A stretch of DNA of 17,002 bases from Spirochaetaceae bacterium (lineage in GTDB: Bacteria > Spirochaetota > Spirochaetia > B11-G9), in the NCBI GenBank assembly GCA_030600745.1, contig JAUVLL010000021.1, positions 1 through 17,002 on the forward strand. The letters are read 5' to 3'. The notes beneath the pieces were generated by a model. It was not told the origin of the DNA. It worked only from the letters and a program-made list of their open reading frames with translations, and searched no databases. A program made the translations under genes and the position numbers. Shown in pieces: positions 7,242-14,086 of this stretch (the first letter of the stretch is position 1; the number at the start of each line of letters is the position of its first letter).

Positions 7242-8393
7242 ATGAATATATTTGACTCCTTATTAGCTTTCTGGAGCCAGACAGGTTTAGTAAACTTTAC
7301 ATGGCAGCAGGCAGTTATGATCCTTGTGGGACTTCTATTAATCTATCTTGCAATAAAACGTGGATTTGAACCCCTCCTGCTTTTACCTATTGGCTTTGGA
7401 GCAATTCTGGCAAATATTCCTATAGCCCACATTGCAGGGGTAGATGGATTTCTTGGAATAATATCACATGCAGGTATTTCAAACGGATTATTTCCGCTGT
7501 TGATTTTTATGGGTGTTGGTGCAATGACCGATTTTGGGCCCTTAATTGCGAACCCTAAAACAGCTCTTTTAGGTGCCGCTGCCCAGTTTGGTATTTTTAC
7601 CACCCTCTTGGGTGCTCTTGCTCTTTCAAAGTATGCAGGTATGGATTTTAATCTTTCTGATGCCGCTGCAATAGGAATCATAGGTGGCGCAGATGGCCCA
7701 ACAGCAATATTTGTGGCAAGAAAACTCGCCCCGGATCTGTTAGGTGCAATCGCAGTAGCTGCCTATTCCTACATGGCTCTGGTACCATTGATACAGCCTC
7801 CAATAATGAGACTATTCACAACTGAACACGAGCGTAAAATAAAAATGGAACAGTTAAGGCATGTAACCAAAGCGGAAAAAATTGTATTTCCTCTGGCCGT
7901 TCTGGGAATATGTATAGTTCTTCTACCTGAAGCAACACCACTGATTGGTGCTCTTATGTTTGGGAACCTTGCAAAAGAGAGCGCTGTTGTTGATCGTTTA
8001 TCAAACACAATGCAGAATTCACTAATGAACATCGTAACAATAATGCTGGGTCTCGCTGTTGGTTCCAAACTTGCAGCAGAAAAATTCCTTAGAATTGAAA
8101 CCCTGGGTATTCTGGTACTTGGAATGATTGCGTTTTCCGTTGGAACAATGAGCGGCATTCTTATTGCTAAGCTTATGAATGCTCTTTCAAAAAAACATCC
8201 TATTAACCCGCTAATCGGAGCTGCAGGTGTTTCCGCTGTTCCAATGGCGGCAAGAGTAGCAAACAAGGTCGGTCAGGAAGCCAATAAACATAACTATCTT
8301 CTTATGCATGCAATGGGACCAAATGTGTCCGGTGTGATAGGATCGGCAGTAGCTGCCGGTGTTCTTATGGCAGTAGTGCCTATGTTTGGATAA
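7242..8393 (+). CDS. oadB: Na+-translocating decarboxylase beta subunit
   Basis: A 383-residue multi-pass membrane protein that decarboxylates carboxybiotin and couples this to Na+ export. Conserved family regions are clear: GGADGPTAIFVARKLAP (with the Asp known to be essential in OadB), the QPPIMR loop, GTMSGILIAKLMN, and NPLIGAAGVSAVPMAARVA near the C-terminus. It starts ten bases after oadA with GGAG before the ATG. The same subunit also serves methylmalonyl-CoA and glutaconyl-CoA decarboxylases, so the substrate is set by the alpha subunit. An intrinsic terminator follows at 8431, so the operon ends here. Confidence 0.93.
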   Translation: MNIFDSLLAFWSQTGLVNFTWQQAVMILVGLLLIYLAIKRGFEPLLLLPIGFGAILANIPIAHIAGVDGFLGIISHAGISNGLFPLLIFMGVGAMTDFGPLIANPKTALLGAAAQFGIFTTLLGALALSKYAGMDFNLSDAAAIGIIGGADGPTAIFVARKLAPDLLGAIAVAAYSYMALVPLIQPPIMRLFTTEHERKIKMEQLRHVTKAEKIVFPLAVLGICIVLLPEATPLIGALMFGNLAKESAVVDRLSNTMQNSLMNIVTIMLGLAVGSKLAAEKFLRIETLGILVLGMIAFSVGTMSGILIAKLMNALSKKHPINPLIGAAGVSAVPMAARVANKVGQEANKHNYLLMHAMGPNVSGVIGSAVAAGVLMAVVPMFG

Positions 8394-8430
8394 GGGATAA
8401 TGAAAAAGTAAAAGTGAAAAATGAACAATT

Positions 8431-8458
8431 GGGGAGTCTTGAATAGACTCCCCTTTTT
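8431..8458 (+). terminator. Intrinsic terminator of the oad operon
   Basis: GGGGAGTC (8431-8438) pairs perfectly with GACTCCCC (8446-8453) across a seven-base loop, followed by five Ts. It lies 38 bases after the oadB stop. On the other strand the stem is not followed by a T-run, so it serves mainly the oad direction. Confidence 0.9.
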
Positions 8459-8486
8459 GTGCTTTCAGGTATACCTCTACAATATA

Positions 8487-8975
8487 TTAATGGCCATGAT
8501 CACTATCTTCATGACGATGATGATCCCAGTACTCAATTTCCCAGTCCTCGGCCATTTTCACATCAAGAATCTCTGCCTGTACTCTTAGAGTTTCCCCTGC
8601 AAGTGGATGATTTTTATCTATAAGGACCTTATCTCCCCGCAGTTCAATAACTGTAATAATACTTTCTCCATCATCATCCTCAACATCAAACTCCATTCCC
8701 ACTTCCAGAGATGCTTCTTCAGGAAAGGTATTTTTATCAATCTCAAAAACCATATCTTCTGACCTGATACCGAATCCATCTTCAGGGGGAACAATAATAT
8801 CTATGCTGGCACCTTTTTCCAAACCAGACAGAGCTCTCTCTACTCCAGGAAGCATCTCCCCTATTCCATGAAGATATTCATATTCTCCATCCTCTTTAGA
8901 ACTTTCCAGAATCTCCCCTGAATGATCCAACAATGTATATTCAAGTGTAACTATTGTATTATCACCAACCTTCAT
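8487..8975 (-). CDS. FKBP-type peptidyl-prolyl isomerase, SlyD-like
   Basis: A cytoplasmic cis-trans proline isomerase/chaperone of 162 residues. The FKBP half-domains flank an IF (insert-in-flap) chaperone insert. Visible marks include YTLLDHSGEILESS, YLHGIGEMLPGVERAL near 34-49, PPEDGFG, and DKNHPLAGETL near the end of the insert. The tail is rich in His and acidic residues (DHHRHEDSDHGH), like the metal-binding tail of SlyD. I start at ATG 8975. Upstream frame to 9065 is open but only shadows the preceding gene. AAAGG precedes the start, and the upstream gene stops seven bases before it, so the two are co-transcribed. There is no signal peptide. Confidence 0.9.
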   Translation of the reverse strand: MKVGDNTIVTLEYTLLDHSGEILESSKEDGEYEYLHGIGEMLPGVERALSGLEKGASIDIIVPPEDGFGIRSEDMVFEIDKNTFPEEASLEVGMEFDVEDDDGESIITVIELRGDKVLIDKNHPLAGETLRVQAEILDVKMAEDWEIEYWDHHRHEDSDHGH

Positions 8976-8982
8976 GCAACCT

Positions 8983-10284
8983 TTACCCTGATATCTGCTC
9001 AGCAGAATGCTGCTCATTTGCTCTGACAATCTTCCTTGCAAGCAGTTTTGAAAGAAAAATACCATAATGAGGATACCGTTTCATTACCTGAACAAAAGAT
9101 TTCCTGGAAATTTTTATCAGCTTACCCTGTTCTTCCGCACGAACAGCCGCACTTCTTCTATTATTGAGAAGAAAGGCCATTTCACCCATAAAAAGATCTG
9201 CAGGACTTAGAGATCCTACAACCTTGTTATTGAGAAAAACCTTATATCGTCCGCTGGCAATGTAATAAAGAAAGTTACCCTTTTCACCTTCCTGAAATAC
9301 AACATCACCCCTGGCAGGATATATTACTTCTTCACCGGAAAACCCCTCTGGTGTTTTTCTAATTACAGATTCATCATGCTTCACAGTAATTTTTACCTGA
9401 TTTCCAATATCATTATATTCTATAGATTCTGAAAAAGCCTCAGCCATAATTATTCCACGCCCATGCTGGGATAAAGGATCATCATCCTCTATTTTCTCCT
9501 TAACTATCGATACATCGAAACCATCACCTTCATCACGGATACTGAAAATAGTCCTTTCCTGTGATGAATCCCATTCAAAATGGACTCTTTTTTCAGCGAT
9601 AACCGGATCAGTACACTTCTCTGCAACAATATCTATAACACTCATACCACTATGAAGAGCCGTAGTTTTTTCGTCATAACTAATACCGCAATGACCGTGC
9701 TCGATACTATTTACAATTAGTTCCGAAAGAGCCAATTGAAGATGCATTTTATTTTCTGATTTAAGATATCCTCTTTGGACAAGATCTGTAACTGCTATAC
9801 CTGAGTATATGGATACTGCAAGGATATCATTATCAATGGAAAAAGAACCGGTGGAATGCTCTATAAAATGGCTTGTTAGCTCTTTCTGATAGATTAACTG
9901 CCAGTTTTCAGCAATAATTTTAACACTTTTAACTATATGGCTTGCAATTCTGGAATAATCAAGCATAACAAGAACATTCAGATCCTTCATCTCCTCCATT
10001 AATTCCTGTTCATTCTGTGTCGTACTATCGTACAGACCTATTATCCCAAAACTATGGAGCCACGAATCCTTACGAACCTGTTCTGCCATATATTTGTAGG
10101 AGACCTTAGGATCACCATAATTAAGTATTACCACTTCAGGAAGATCAAAATTCAAAGATTCCAGGATTCTCCTTTCATTGGCTATCATGACAATTGGGAA
10201 GTCGAAACATCTATCCTTTCTAAAAGCTGTTTCAATTTTATCTTTTATTTTTTTATCTGAATTAACAAGTACAATAAATCCCAT
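8983..10284 (-). CDS. Pseudoreceiver - HATPase - cyclic nucleotide-binding regulator
   Basis: A soluble 433-residue protein with three parts. Residues 1-125 fold like a response-regulator receiver, but the phosphoacceptor position is Asn (N55 in VILNYGDP) and the acidic pair at the start is reduced to NSD (8-10), so it probably cannot be phosphorylated in the usual way. Residues 140-305 are an RsbW/SpoIIAB-like ATPase: N-box ELIVNSIEHG (188-197), DEGDGFD (251-257), HGRGI (274-278). Residues 310-425 are a cyclic nucleotide-binding domain, with the phosphate-cassette-like stretch GEMAFLLNNRRSAAV (E368, R377). This suggests an anti-sigma-type switch read by cAMP or cGMP; the partner is unknown. 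The ATG has GGAGA six bases upstream. Confidence 0.85.
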   Translation of the reverse strand: MGFIVLVNSDKKIKDKIETAFRKDRCFDFPIVMIANERRILESLNFDLPEVVILNYGDPKVSYKYMAEQVRKDSWLHSFGIIGLYDSTTQNEQELMEEMKDLNVLVMLDYSRIASHIVKSVKIIAENWQLIYQKELTSHFIEHSTGSFSIDNDILAVSIYSGIAVTDLVQRGYLKSENKMHLQLALSELIVNSIEHGHCGISYDEKTTALHSGMSVIDIVAEKCTDPVIAEKRVHFEWDSSQERTIFSIRDEGDGFDVSIVKEKIEDDDPLSQHGRGIIMAEAFSESIEYNDIGNQVKITVKHDESVIRKTPEGFSGEEVIYPARGDVVFQEGEKGNFLYYIASGRYKVFLNNKVVGSLSPADLFMGEMAFLLNNRRSAAVRAEEQGKLIKISRKSFVQVMKRYPHYGIFLSKLLARKIVRANEQHSAEQISG

Positions 10285-10296
10285 AACATTTTCTCC

Positions 10297-10328
10297 AAAA
10301 AAAAGCCGAACCTTCTTCTAGGTTCGGC
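10297..10328 (-). terminator. Intrinsic terminator downstream of asd
   Basis: On the minus strand GCCGAACC (10328-10321) pairs with GGTTCGGC (10312-10305) across an eight-base loop and is followed by eight Ts. It ends only 12 bases before the start codon of the pseudoreceiver gene. That leaves no room for a promoter beyond it. Confidence 0.9.
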
Positions 10329-10330
10329 TA

Positions 10331-10354
10331 ATTTTACTTAAATCAGTAGGATTA
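10331..10354 (-). promoter_or_regulatory. Possible -10-led promoter overlapping the asd terminator
   Basis: TAAAAT (minus strand, 10336-10331) matches the -10 consensus at five of six positions, but any -35 is poor. Transcription would begin near 10324, inside the first arm of the terminator. Such a message would lack part of the stem and escape termination. This is a suggestion from position only. Confidence 0.25.
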
Positions 10355-10365
10355 ATTCATCCTTT

Positions 10366-11421
10366 CTACTTGTCCAGATATTTTGCAACAAAGGCCTCAG
10401 CATTTTGTATTGAACCTCCGGCTGCTCCCTTAACAACATTATTAACAAGGAGAGCAAATCCAATTCTGTTTCCCTGTTTTTTTAATCTACCTGTAAATAC
10501 AGTCATTCCGGAAGGACTTCCATAAAAAGCCTGTTTTGTTTGAGGAAGATTATCCTGAGAATCATACTCTACCGGTAAGACAGGAGTTGAAGGTAAATGA
10601 TCTATACCATTAGCAGAATCATTCCATGCTTTAATAACATCATCAGGATCAATATTCTGCTCAAATTCTACCCATACTGTTTCCAGATGGCCGAACATTA
10701 TAGGAACCCTCACACAAAAGGGGAAGATCTCCGTTTCTACAGAAAGAATCTTTTTAAACTCAATAATCATCTTCTCTTCTTCATCTCCAATGTACGGAAT
10801 GACATTGTTTGTAATATCCAATGCTGACAAACCTGGATGCCCTGCCCCACTGACTGACTGATATGTAGAAACAGACAGATCTTTTATTCCAAATTTCTTT
10901 AAGGGTGCCATTGCAACTGCCAGTCCTGTTGTTGAGCAATTGGCATTTGTAACTATAAAGCCCTTTTCGGGATAGCCTTGTTTTTCAATCCAGCTTAAAG
11001 CTTCAATATTTGCTTCAGGAATTATTATTGGAACATTTTCCTCATATCTCATAGCAGCCGCATTTGAAAAAACTGCAAATCCTGCCTCTATTAAAGCCGG
11101 CTCTATTTTCTCTGCTACCGAATTTGGAAGAGCCGAAAAGACAATCTGAATACACTCAGCCTTCATGGCATCTATATCATAACTACTTATGGTAATATCC
11201 TGAATATTTTTTGGGATTTCCATTGGAAGTATCCAATGAACATCATTGCCATATTTCTTACCTACTCTGGCTTCAGAAGCACTGATACGTGTTATCTCAA
11301 ACCATGGATGATCAGACAGCATCCACATAAATACCTGTCCAACGGCACCTGTAGCTCCCAAAAGTGCTGTCTTTATTTTTGTCTCCCGTTTAAACTCATC
11401 TTTTCTGGGATTGCTCATCAT
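10366..11421 (-). CDS. asd: Aspartate-semialdehyde dehydrogenase
   Basis: Reduces aspartyl phosphate with NADPH to aspartate semialdehyde, the branch point to lysine/diaminopimelate, threonine and methionine. The 351-residue protein starts with a nucleotide-binding loop GATGAVGQ (22-29). The catalytic cysteine is C162 in NANCSTTGLA, followed by SGAGHPGLSALD and RVPIMFGHLE, which holds the conserved catalytic-region His. These sequences fit the archaeal/fungal-type class rather than the E. coli type. ATG 11421 has AAGGAG six bases upstream; ATG 11418 is possible. The frame is open further upstream only because the repeat leader happens to lack stops. It appears monocistronic, with its own promoter and terminator. 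Confidence 0.93.
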   Translation of the reverse strand: MMSNPRKDEFKRETKIKTALLGATGAVGQVFMWMLSDHPWFEITRISASEARVGKKYGNDVHWILPMEIPKNIQDITISSYDIDAMKAECIQIVFSALPNSVAEKIEPALIEAGFAVFSNAAAMRYEENVPIIIPEANIEALSWIEKQGYPEKGFIVTNANCSTTGLAVAMAPLKKFGIKDLSVSTYQSVSGAGHPGLSALDITNNVIPYIGDEEEKMIIEFKKILSVETEIFPFCVRVPIMFGHLETVWVEFEQNIDPDDVIKAWNDSANGIDHLPSTPVLPVEYDSQDNLPQTKQAFYGSPSGMTVFTGRLKKQGNRIGFALLVNNVVKGAAGGSIQNAEAFVAKYLDK

Positions 11422-11436
11422 GAAATACTCCTTAGG

Positions 11437-11520
11437 TTGCATACCCGAGCAATAGACGAAGTCCCGACCAGGCTTTGGTTGCATAGCCGAGCAGGGGACG
11501 TAGTCCCCGACCAGGCTTGG
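11437..11520 (-). repeat. Two tandem 42-bp modular hairpin units in the asd leader
   Basis: Unit 1 (minus strand, 11520 to 11479) and unit 2 (11478 to 11437) are each 42 bases and run CCAA-GCCTGGTCG-core-TGCTCGG-TATGCAA. The core of unit 1 is a palindrome (GGGGAC-TA-CGTCCCC). That of unit 2 is GGGACTTCGTCTA, with a decayed right arm. They differ by a few substitutions and two one-base shifts. The block ends four bases before the AAGGAG of asd and begins just after a good promoter. Confidence 0.85.
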
Positions 11521-11536
11521 AATTTTGTATGGGCTT

Positions 11537-11565
11537 AATATGAATAATGTAGAGAATTATGTCAA
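11537..11565 (-). promoter_or_regulatory. Probable promoter of asd
   Basis: On the minus strand TTGACA (11565-11560, perfect) is 17 bases from CATATT (11542-11537, four of six). Transcription would start near 11530, immediately before the tandem repeat. A second candidate is the extended -10 TGTTATAAT ending at 11609, which has a perfect TATAAT but no good -35. Confidence 0.5.
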
Positions 11566-11636
11566 TAGGTATTTTACATTATGTAGCTAATCTGTACTTA
11601 TTTTTAGTATTATAACAAAATGTTGCATATATTGCT

Positions 11637-11849
11637 TTAAGCTATCTGCATCTGAACCTGATTCACTTCACTCATATAACCGGTTCTAATACAGAGCTCA
11701 AGAAGATGTTTACTAAGCATTTCAGTTTTTTCACGGGTAGAAGAATCACCAACCTTTTTAATAACAACCTTATAGGAATCATCAAATTCTTCAATAAGGC
11801 TGACATAGGTAGTAAAATCTTCGTTTCCCTGTATTCTGTAATCCTTCAT
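11637..11849 (-). CDS. Small protein of unknown function (70 aa)
   Basis: I do not recognise this family. The product is acidic to neutral and soluble, with no membrane segment, cysteine or known motif. Residues 1-35 look like beta-strand (FTTYVSLIEEFDDSYKVVIKK). The rest looks helical (EKTEMLSKHLLELCIRTGYM). Reasons to believe it is real: GGAGG lies six bases before the ATG, codon use resembles the neighbours, and a plausible promoter lies upstream. It is followed on the same strand by the asd promoter region with no clear terminator. Its position between asd and a hybrid histidine kinase says little about its job. Confidence 0.65.
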   Translation of the reverse strand: MKDYRIQGNEDFTTYVSLIEEFDDSYKVVIKKVGDSSTREKTEMLSKHLLELCIRTGYMSEVNQVQMQIA

Positions 11850-12185
11850 TTAATCCTCCGTCTAAACGTACAATCCAATTATCGGAGATATAAGAGTCTT
11901 ACTTTACAGGAATTGGATTAGGATCAAGGGATTAAATTATTTCACTTAATTAAATTTCCTTTCAAAAATTCATTTCGGGAAAAAAGAGTTAATAGTTTAG
12001 TTTAATAGCGGGAATTAACACCATATTAAAGATCAAAATCCAATTGATCATATAAACAGAGTTGGACAAGTGTTTTATACCTCTATAAGCGCAGAATTAT
12101 AAGTAGTCAGGAAGAAACCCGATCCATACTCCTGAACCCATCATTAGTTTCAGGTTTATGGTGGTATTACCCATGAGGAAATCGA
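11850..12185. other. Intergenic region with a thrice-repeated 9-mer
   Basis: I find no gene or RNA in this 336-base stretch. AATCCAATT occurs at 11872-11880 and 12037-12045, and its reverse complement AATTGGATT at 11911-11919. The first and third of these in map order form an inverted pair 30 bases apart in the leader of the small protein gene. Near 12140-12163 a six-base stem CCTGAA/TTCAGG (minus strand) lies after the histidine kinase stop, but it has no T-run, so it is not an obvious terminator. Confidence 0.45.
11936..11965 (-). promoter_or_regulatory. Possible promoter of the small unknown protein
   Basis: On the minus strand TTGAAA (11965-11960) is separated by 18 bases from AATAAT (11941-11936); each matches consensus at five of six positions. 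The region is very AT-rich, so chance matches are likely. The message would carry the AATTGGATT inverted pair in its leader. Confidence 0.35.
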
Positions 12186-13355
12186 CTATATTGTAAAGTT
12201 GTTTGATTTTGCAAGCAAATCAAGCAGATTCTTTGCTTTAACAGGTTTTGACAGATAATTATCCATACCTGCATTCATACAATTTTGTATGTCCTCATCA
12301 AGAGCATGGGCAGTAAGAGCGATTATATGTGTTCTATGGTCATCATCTTCCGAAGCCTCAGATTCTCTGATAATTTTAGTAGCAGAAATTCCATCAAGAC
12401 CGGGCAAACCCACATCCATGATAATATAATCGGGCTTTTCCTGCTGATATTTTTTTACAGCTTCAATGCCGTCCTCTGCCTCTATTATACTCCACCCCTC
12501 TTTCTGCAATAATCGAACCATATATATTCTGTTTATAGTTTCATCTTCCACAACAAGTATCTTTTTTAATCCCCCATTGGAGAAAGCCTTTTCCTGAACT
12601 ATAATCTTCTCCTCTATTACATCTCCTATAGGTATTATCACTTTAAAAGTGCTTCCTTTGCCGGGTTTACTTTCTACCGATATAGTTCCTCCCATAAGAT
12701 CAAGCAGGCTCTTTACTATTGATAATCCCAACCCTATGCCCTGACGGGTTTTTGTATAGGTATTCTCAACCTGCCTGAAAGATGTAAATATATTACTGCA
12801 ATCTTTTTCAGAAATGCCTATACCCGAATCCCTAACAATCATTCTTAAGTTTCCGGAGTCCACCCCAATATCTATATCAATAGATCCCTGCTCAGTAAAT
12901 TTTATTGCATTTGTTACAAGGTTGATAAAAATCTGACCAATTCTTACTTTATCTCCATTTATAATATTTCCATTATCAAGGTGGTATTTGCAATTAATAG
13001 AAATACCATTTCCCCCCGCCTGTTTTACCAGTGTCCCCAGGGTAATTTCCACAAGCTTCTGCACATTAAAGTCAATTTTATGAATTTCCAGCTCCGAATT
13101 CTCCAGTCTGGAAAAATCTAAAAGATCAGTAACAAGAACCATAAGATTATCAGCTGAATCAATAAGCATTGAAAGAAACTCACGCTGACTTGAATCAAGA
13201 TCAGAGTCGGCCAACAGATTTGCCATACCGATAATACCGTTAAGGGGTGTTCGCAGTTCATGGCTCATATTTGCAAGGAAATCATCCTTTATACAGGAAA
13301 TATCTTTTCCCATCCCTTCTTCAAGTTCATTCATCATCTTTTTATAACTATCCAT
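12186..13355 (-). CDS. Soluble hybrid histidine kinase (HisKA-HATPase-receiver)
   Basis: A 389-residue protein that begins almost at its dimerisation/phosphotransfer domain. The phosphoaccepting H32 lies in SHELRTPLNG. The ATPase domain follows with N149 (NLVTNAIKF), DSGIGIS (176-182) and GIGLGLSIVKS (206-216). A complete receiver then has D314 in IIMDVGLPG, an acidic pair in VVEDE and K370 in LSKPVK. There is no membrane segment, PAS or GAF domain, so the signal must come from a partner or from the cytosol. The C-terminal receiver implies a phosphorelay or an inhibitory role; no cognate Hpt or output regulator is nearby. It has its own good promoter (13394-13422) and GAAGGGCGG before the ATG. 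Confidence 0.92.
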   Translation of the reverse strand: MDSYKKMMNELEEGMGKDISCIKDDFLANMSHELRTPLNGIIGMANLLADSDLDSSQREFLSMLIDSADNLMVLVTDLLDFSRLENSELEIHKIDFNVQKLVEITLGTLVKQAGGNGISINCKYHLDNGNIINGDKVRIGQIFINLVTNAIKFTEQGSIDIDIGVDSGNLRMIVRDSGIGISEKDCSNIFTSFRQVENTYTKTRQGIGLGLSIVKSLLDLMGGTISVESKPGKGSTFKVIIPIGDVIEEKIIVQEKAFSNGGLKKILVVEDETINRIYMVRLLQKEGWSIIEAEDGIEAVKKYQQEKPDYIIMDVGLPGLDGISATKIIRESEASEDDDHRTHIIALTAHALDEDIQNCMNAGMDNYLSKPVKAKNLLDLLAKSNNFTI

Positions 13356-13393
13356 TGCCGCCCTTCTTTCAATAACATTTCTATCTGTATTTT

Positions 13394-13422
13394 ATGATAG
13401 GAAAGCTGCAAAGCCAAGTCAA
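13394..13422 (-). promoter_or_regulatory. Probable promoter of the hybrid histidine kinase
   Basis: On the minus strand TTGACT (13422-13417) and TATCAT (13399-13394) are exactly 17 bases apart, each five of six to consensus. Transcription would start near 13387, about 30 bases before the start codon. It sits just after the thioesterase stop, so the kinase can be expressed on its own. Confidence 0.55.
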
Positions 13423-13440
13423 GGCATTATTCCCATTTGT

Positions 13441-13845
13441 TTAATAATACCCCGACATTGCCTCTGCCATATCATCAGGCATTCTACAGGGTATTCCTGA
13501 TGCTGTATCTATAAATGCCAATTTTGTTTCACCTATATTTATAAGTTCATCTGCCTCATTAAATATTTCATAGTTAAAAACAATCTTTACCCCTGGTCGC
13601 TTTTTAACAGTAACTTTAACAGTCAAAAGCTCATCATACCTTCCAGGAGCAAGATATTTGGAGTAATTTTCAAGAACAGGCATTATTATCCCATCTGCTT
13701 CCAGGTCCTTATAACTTAAACCAAGCTGACGCAGGCTCTCCACACGAGCTACTTCATAGTATGCTGCATAGTTTCCATAGTAAATATAACCCATTTGGTC
13801 TGTTTCCGCATAACGTACCCTAATTTTTGTTTCCGATTTATACAT
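13441..13845 (-). CDS. YbgC/FadM-like acyl-CoA thioesterase (4HBT hotdog fold)
   Basis: A 134-residue single-domain hotdog protein expected to hydrolyse acyl-CoA thioesters. The family signature is RYAETDQMGYIYYGNYAAYYEVAR, which spans residues 11-34, with D16 as the probable catalytic Asp followed by the usual Y/GNY pattern. Length is normal. I start at ATG 13845, with a strong AAAGGAGG nine bases upstream, rather than the longer open frame to 13881. It lies 85 bases upstream of the hybrid kinase on the same strand and is divergent from butyrate kinase. A link to acyl-CoA metabolism with the kinase gene is possible but unproven. Confidence 0.9.
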   Translation of the reverse strand: MYKSETKIRVRYAETDQMGYIYYGNYAAYYEVARVESLRQLGLSYKDLEADGIIMPVLENYSKYLAPGRYDELLTVKVTVKKRPGVKIVFNYEIFNEADELINIGETKLAFIDTASGIPCRMPDDMAEAMSGYY

Positions 13846-13894
13846 ATTTATCGGCCTCCTTTCATCAAATTCAAGACACAAAGCATTGCGTCAC

Positions 13895-14030
13895 TGCCCC
13901 TACCATCAGCTTTTTGCGCTGTATCATATTTTCTACTTAAAAATACTTCTTCTCTAAAATATTGACTCCAGACTGGCGTAAAAAGCCAAAAACAAGTCGA
14001 ATTCAGAGACATCGCAAATGCCCCTACCAT
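13895..14030. repeat. Degenerate repeat block with 35-bp dispersed element
   Basis: 13987-14021 matches 93-127 at 32 of 35 positions in the same map orientation. The 12-mer TGCCCCTACCAT occurs twice (13895-13906 and 14019-14030), each preceded by a CATYGC-like hexamer, so the block looks like two related ends around about 112 bases. It sits between the divergent thioesterase and butyrate kinase genes. No coding sequence is convincing here. Confidence 0.6.
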
Positions 14031-14039
14031 AGATTCCTC

Positions 14040-14068
14040 TTGAATTCCTACACGTAGTGAGTAATAAT
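14040..14068 (+). promoter_or_regulatory. Possible promoter of butyrate kinase
   Basis: TTGAAT (14040-14045) and AATAAT (14063-14068) are 17 bases apart. The start of transcription would fall at about 14075, at the very edge of the AAGGAG, giving an unusually short leader. A promoter further upstream within the repeat block is an alternative. Confidence 0.3.
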
Positions 14069-14086
14069 ACATACAAGGAGACTTTA

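Noticed and set aside
8976..9065. Longer FKBP reading frame from 9065
   Set aside because: It overlaps the end of the upstream cNMP-domain gene in another frame; the family begins at the MKVGDNT start with a nearby AAAGG.
11437..11520. CRISPR array
   Set aside because: There are only two units, directly abutting without spacers, and no cas genes in the window.
11422..11560. Lysine riboswitch before asd
   Set aside because: The leader is nearly all tandem repeat and is too short for the five-helix lysine aptamer.
12120..12185. Intrinsic terminator after the hybrid kinase
   Set aside because: A six-base stem is present, but the loop is long and no T-run follows it.
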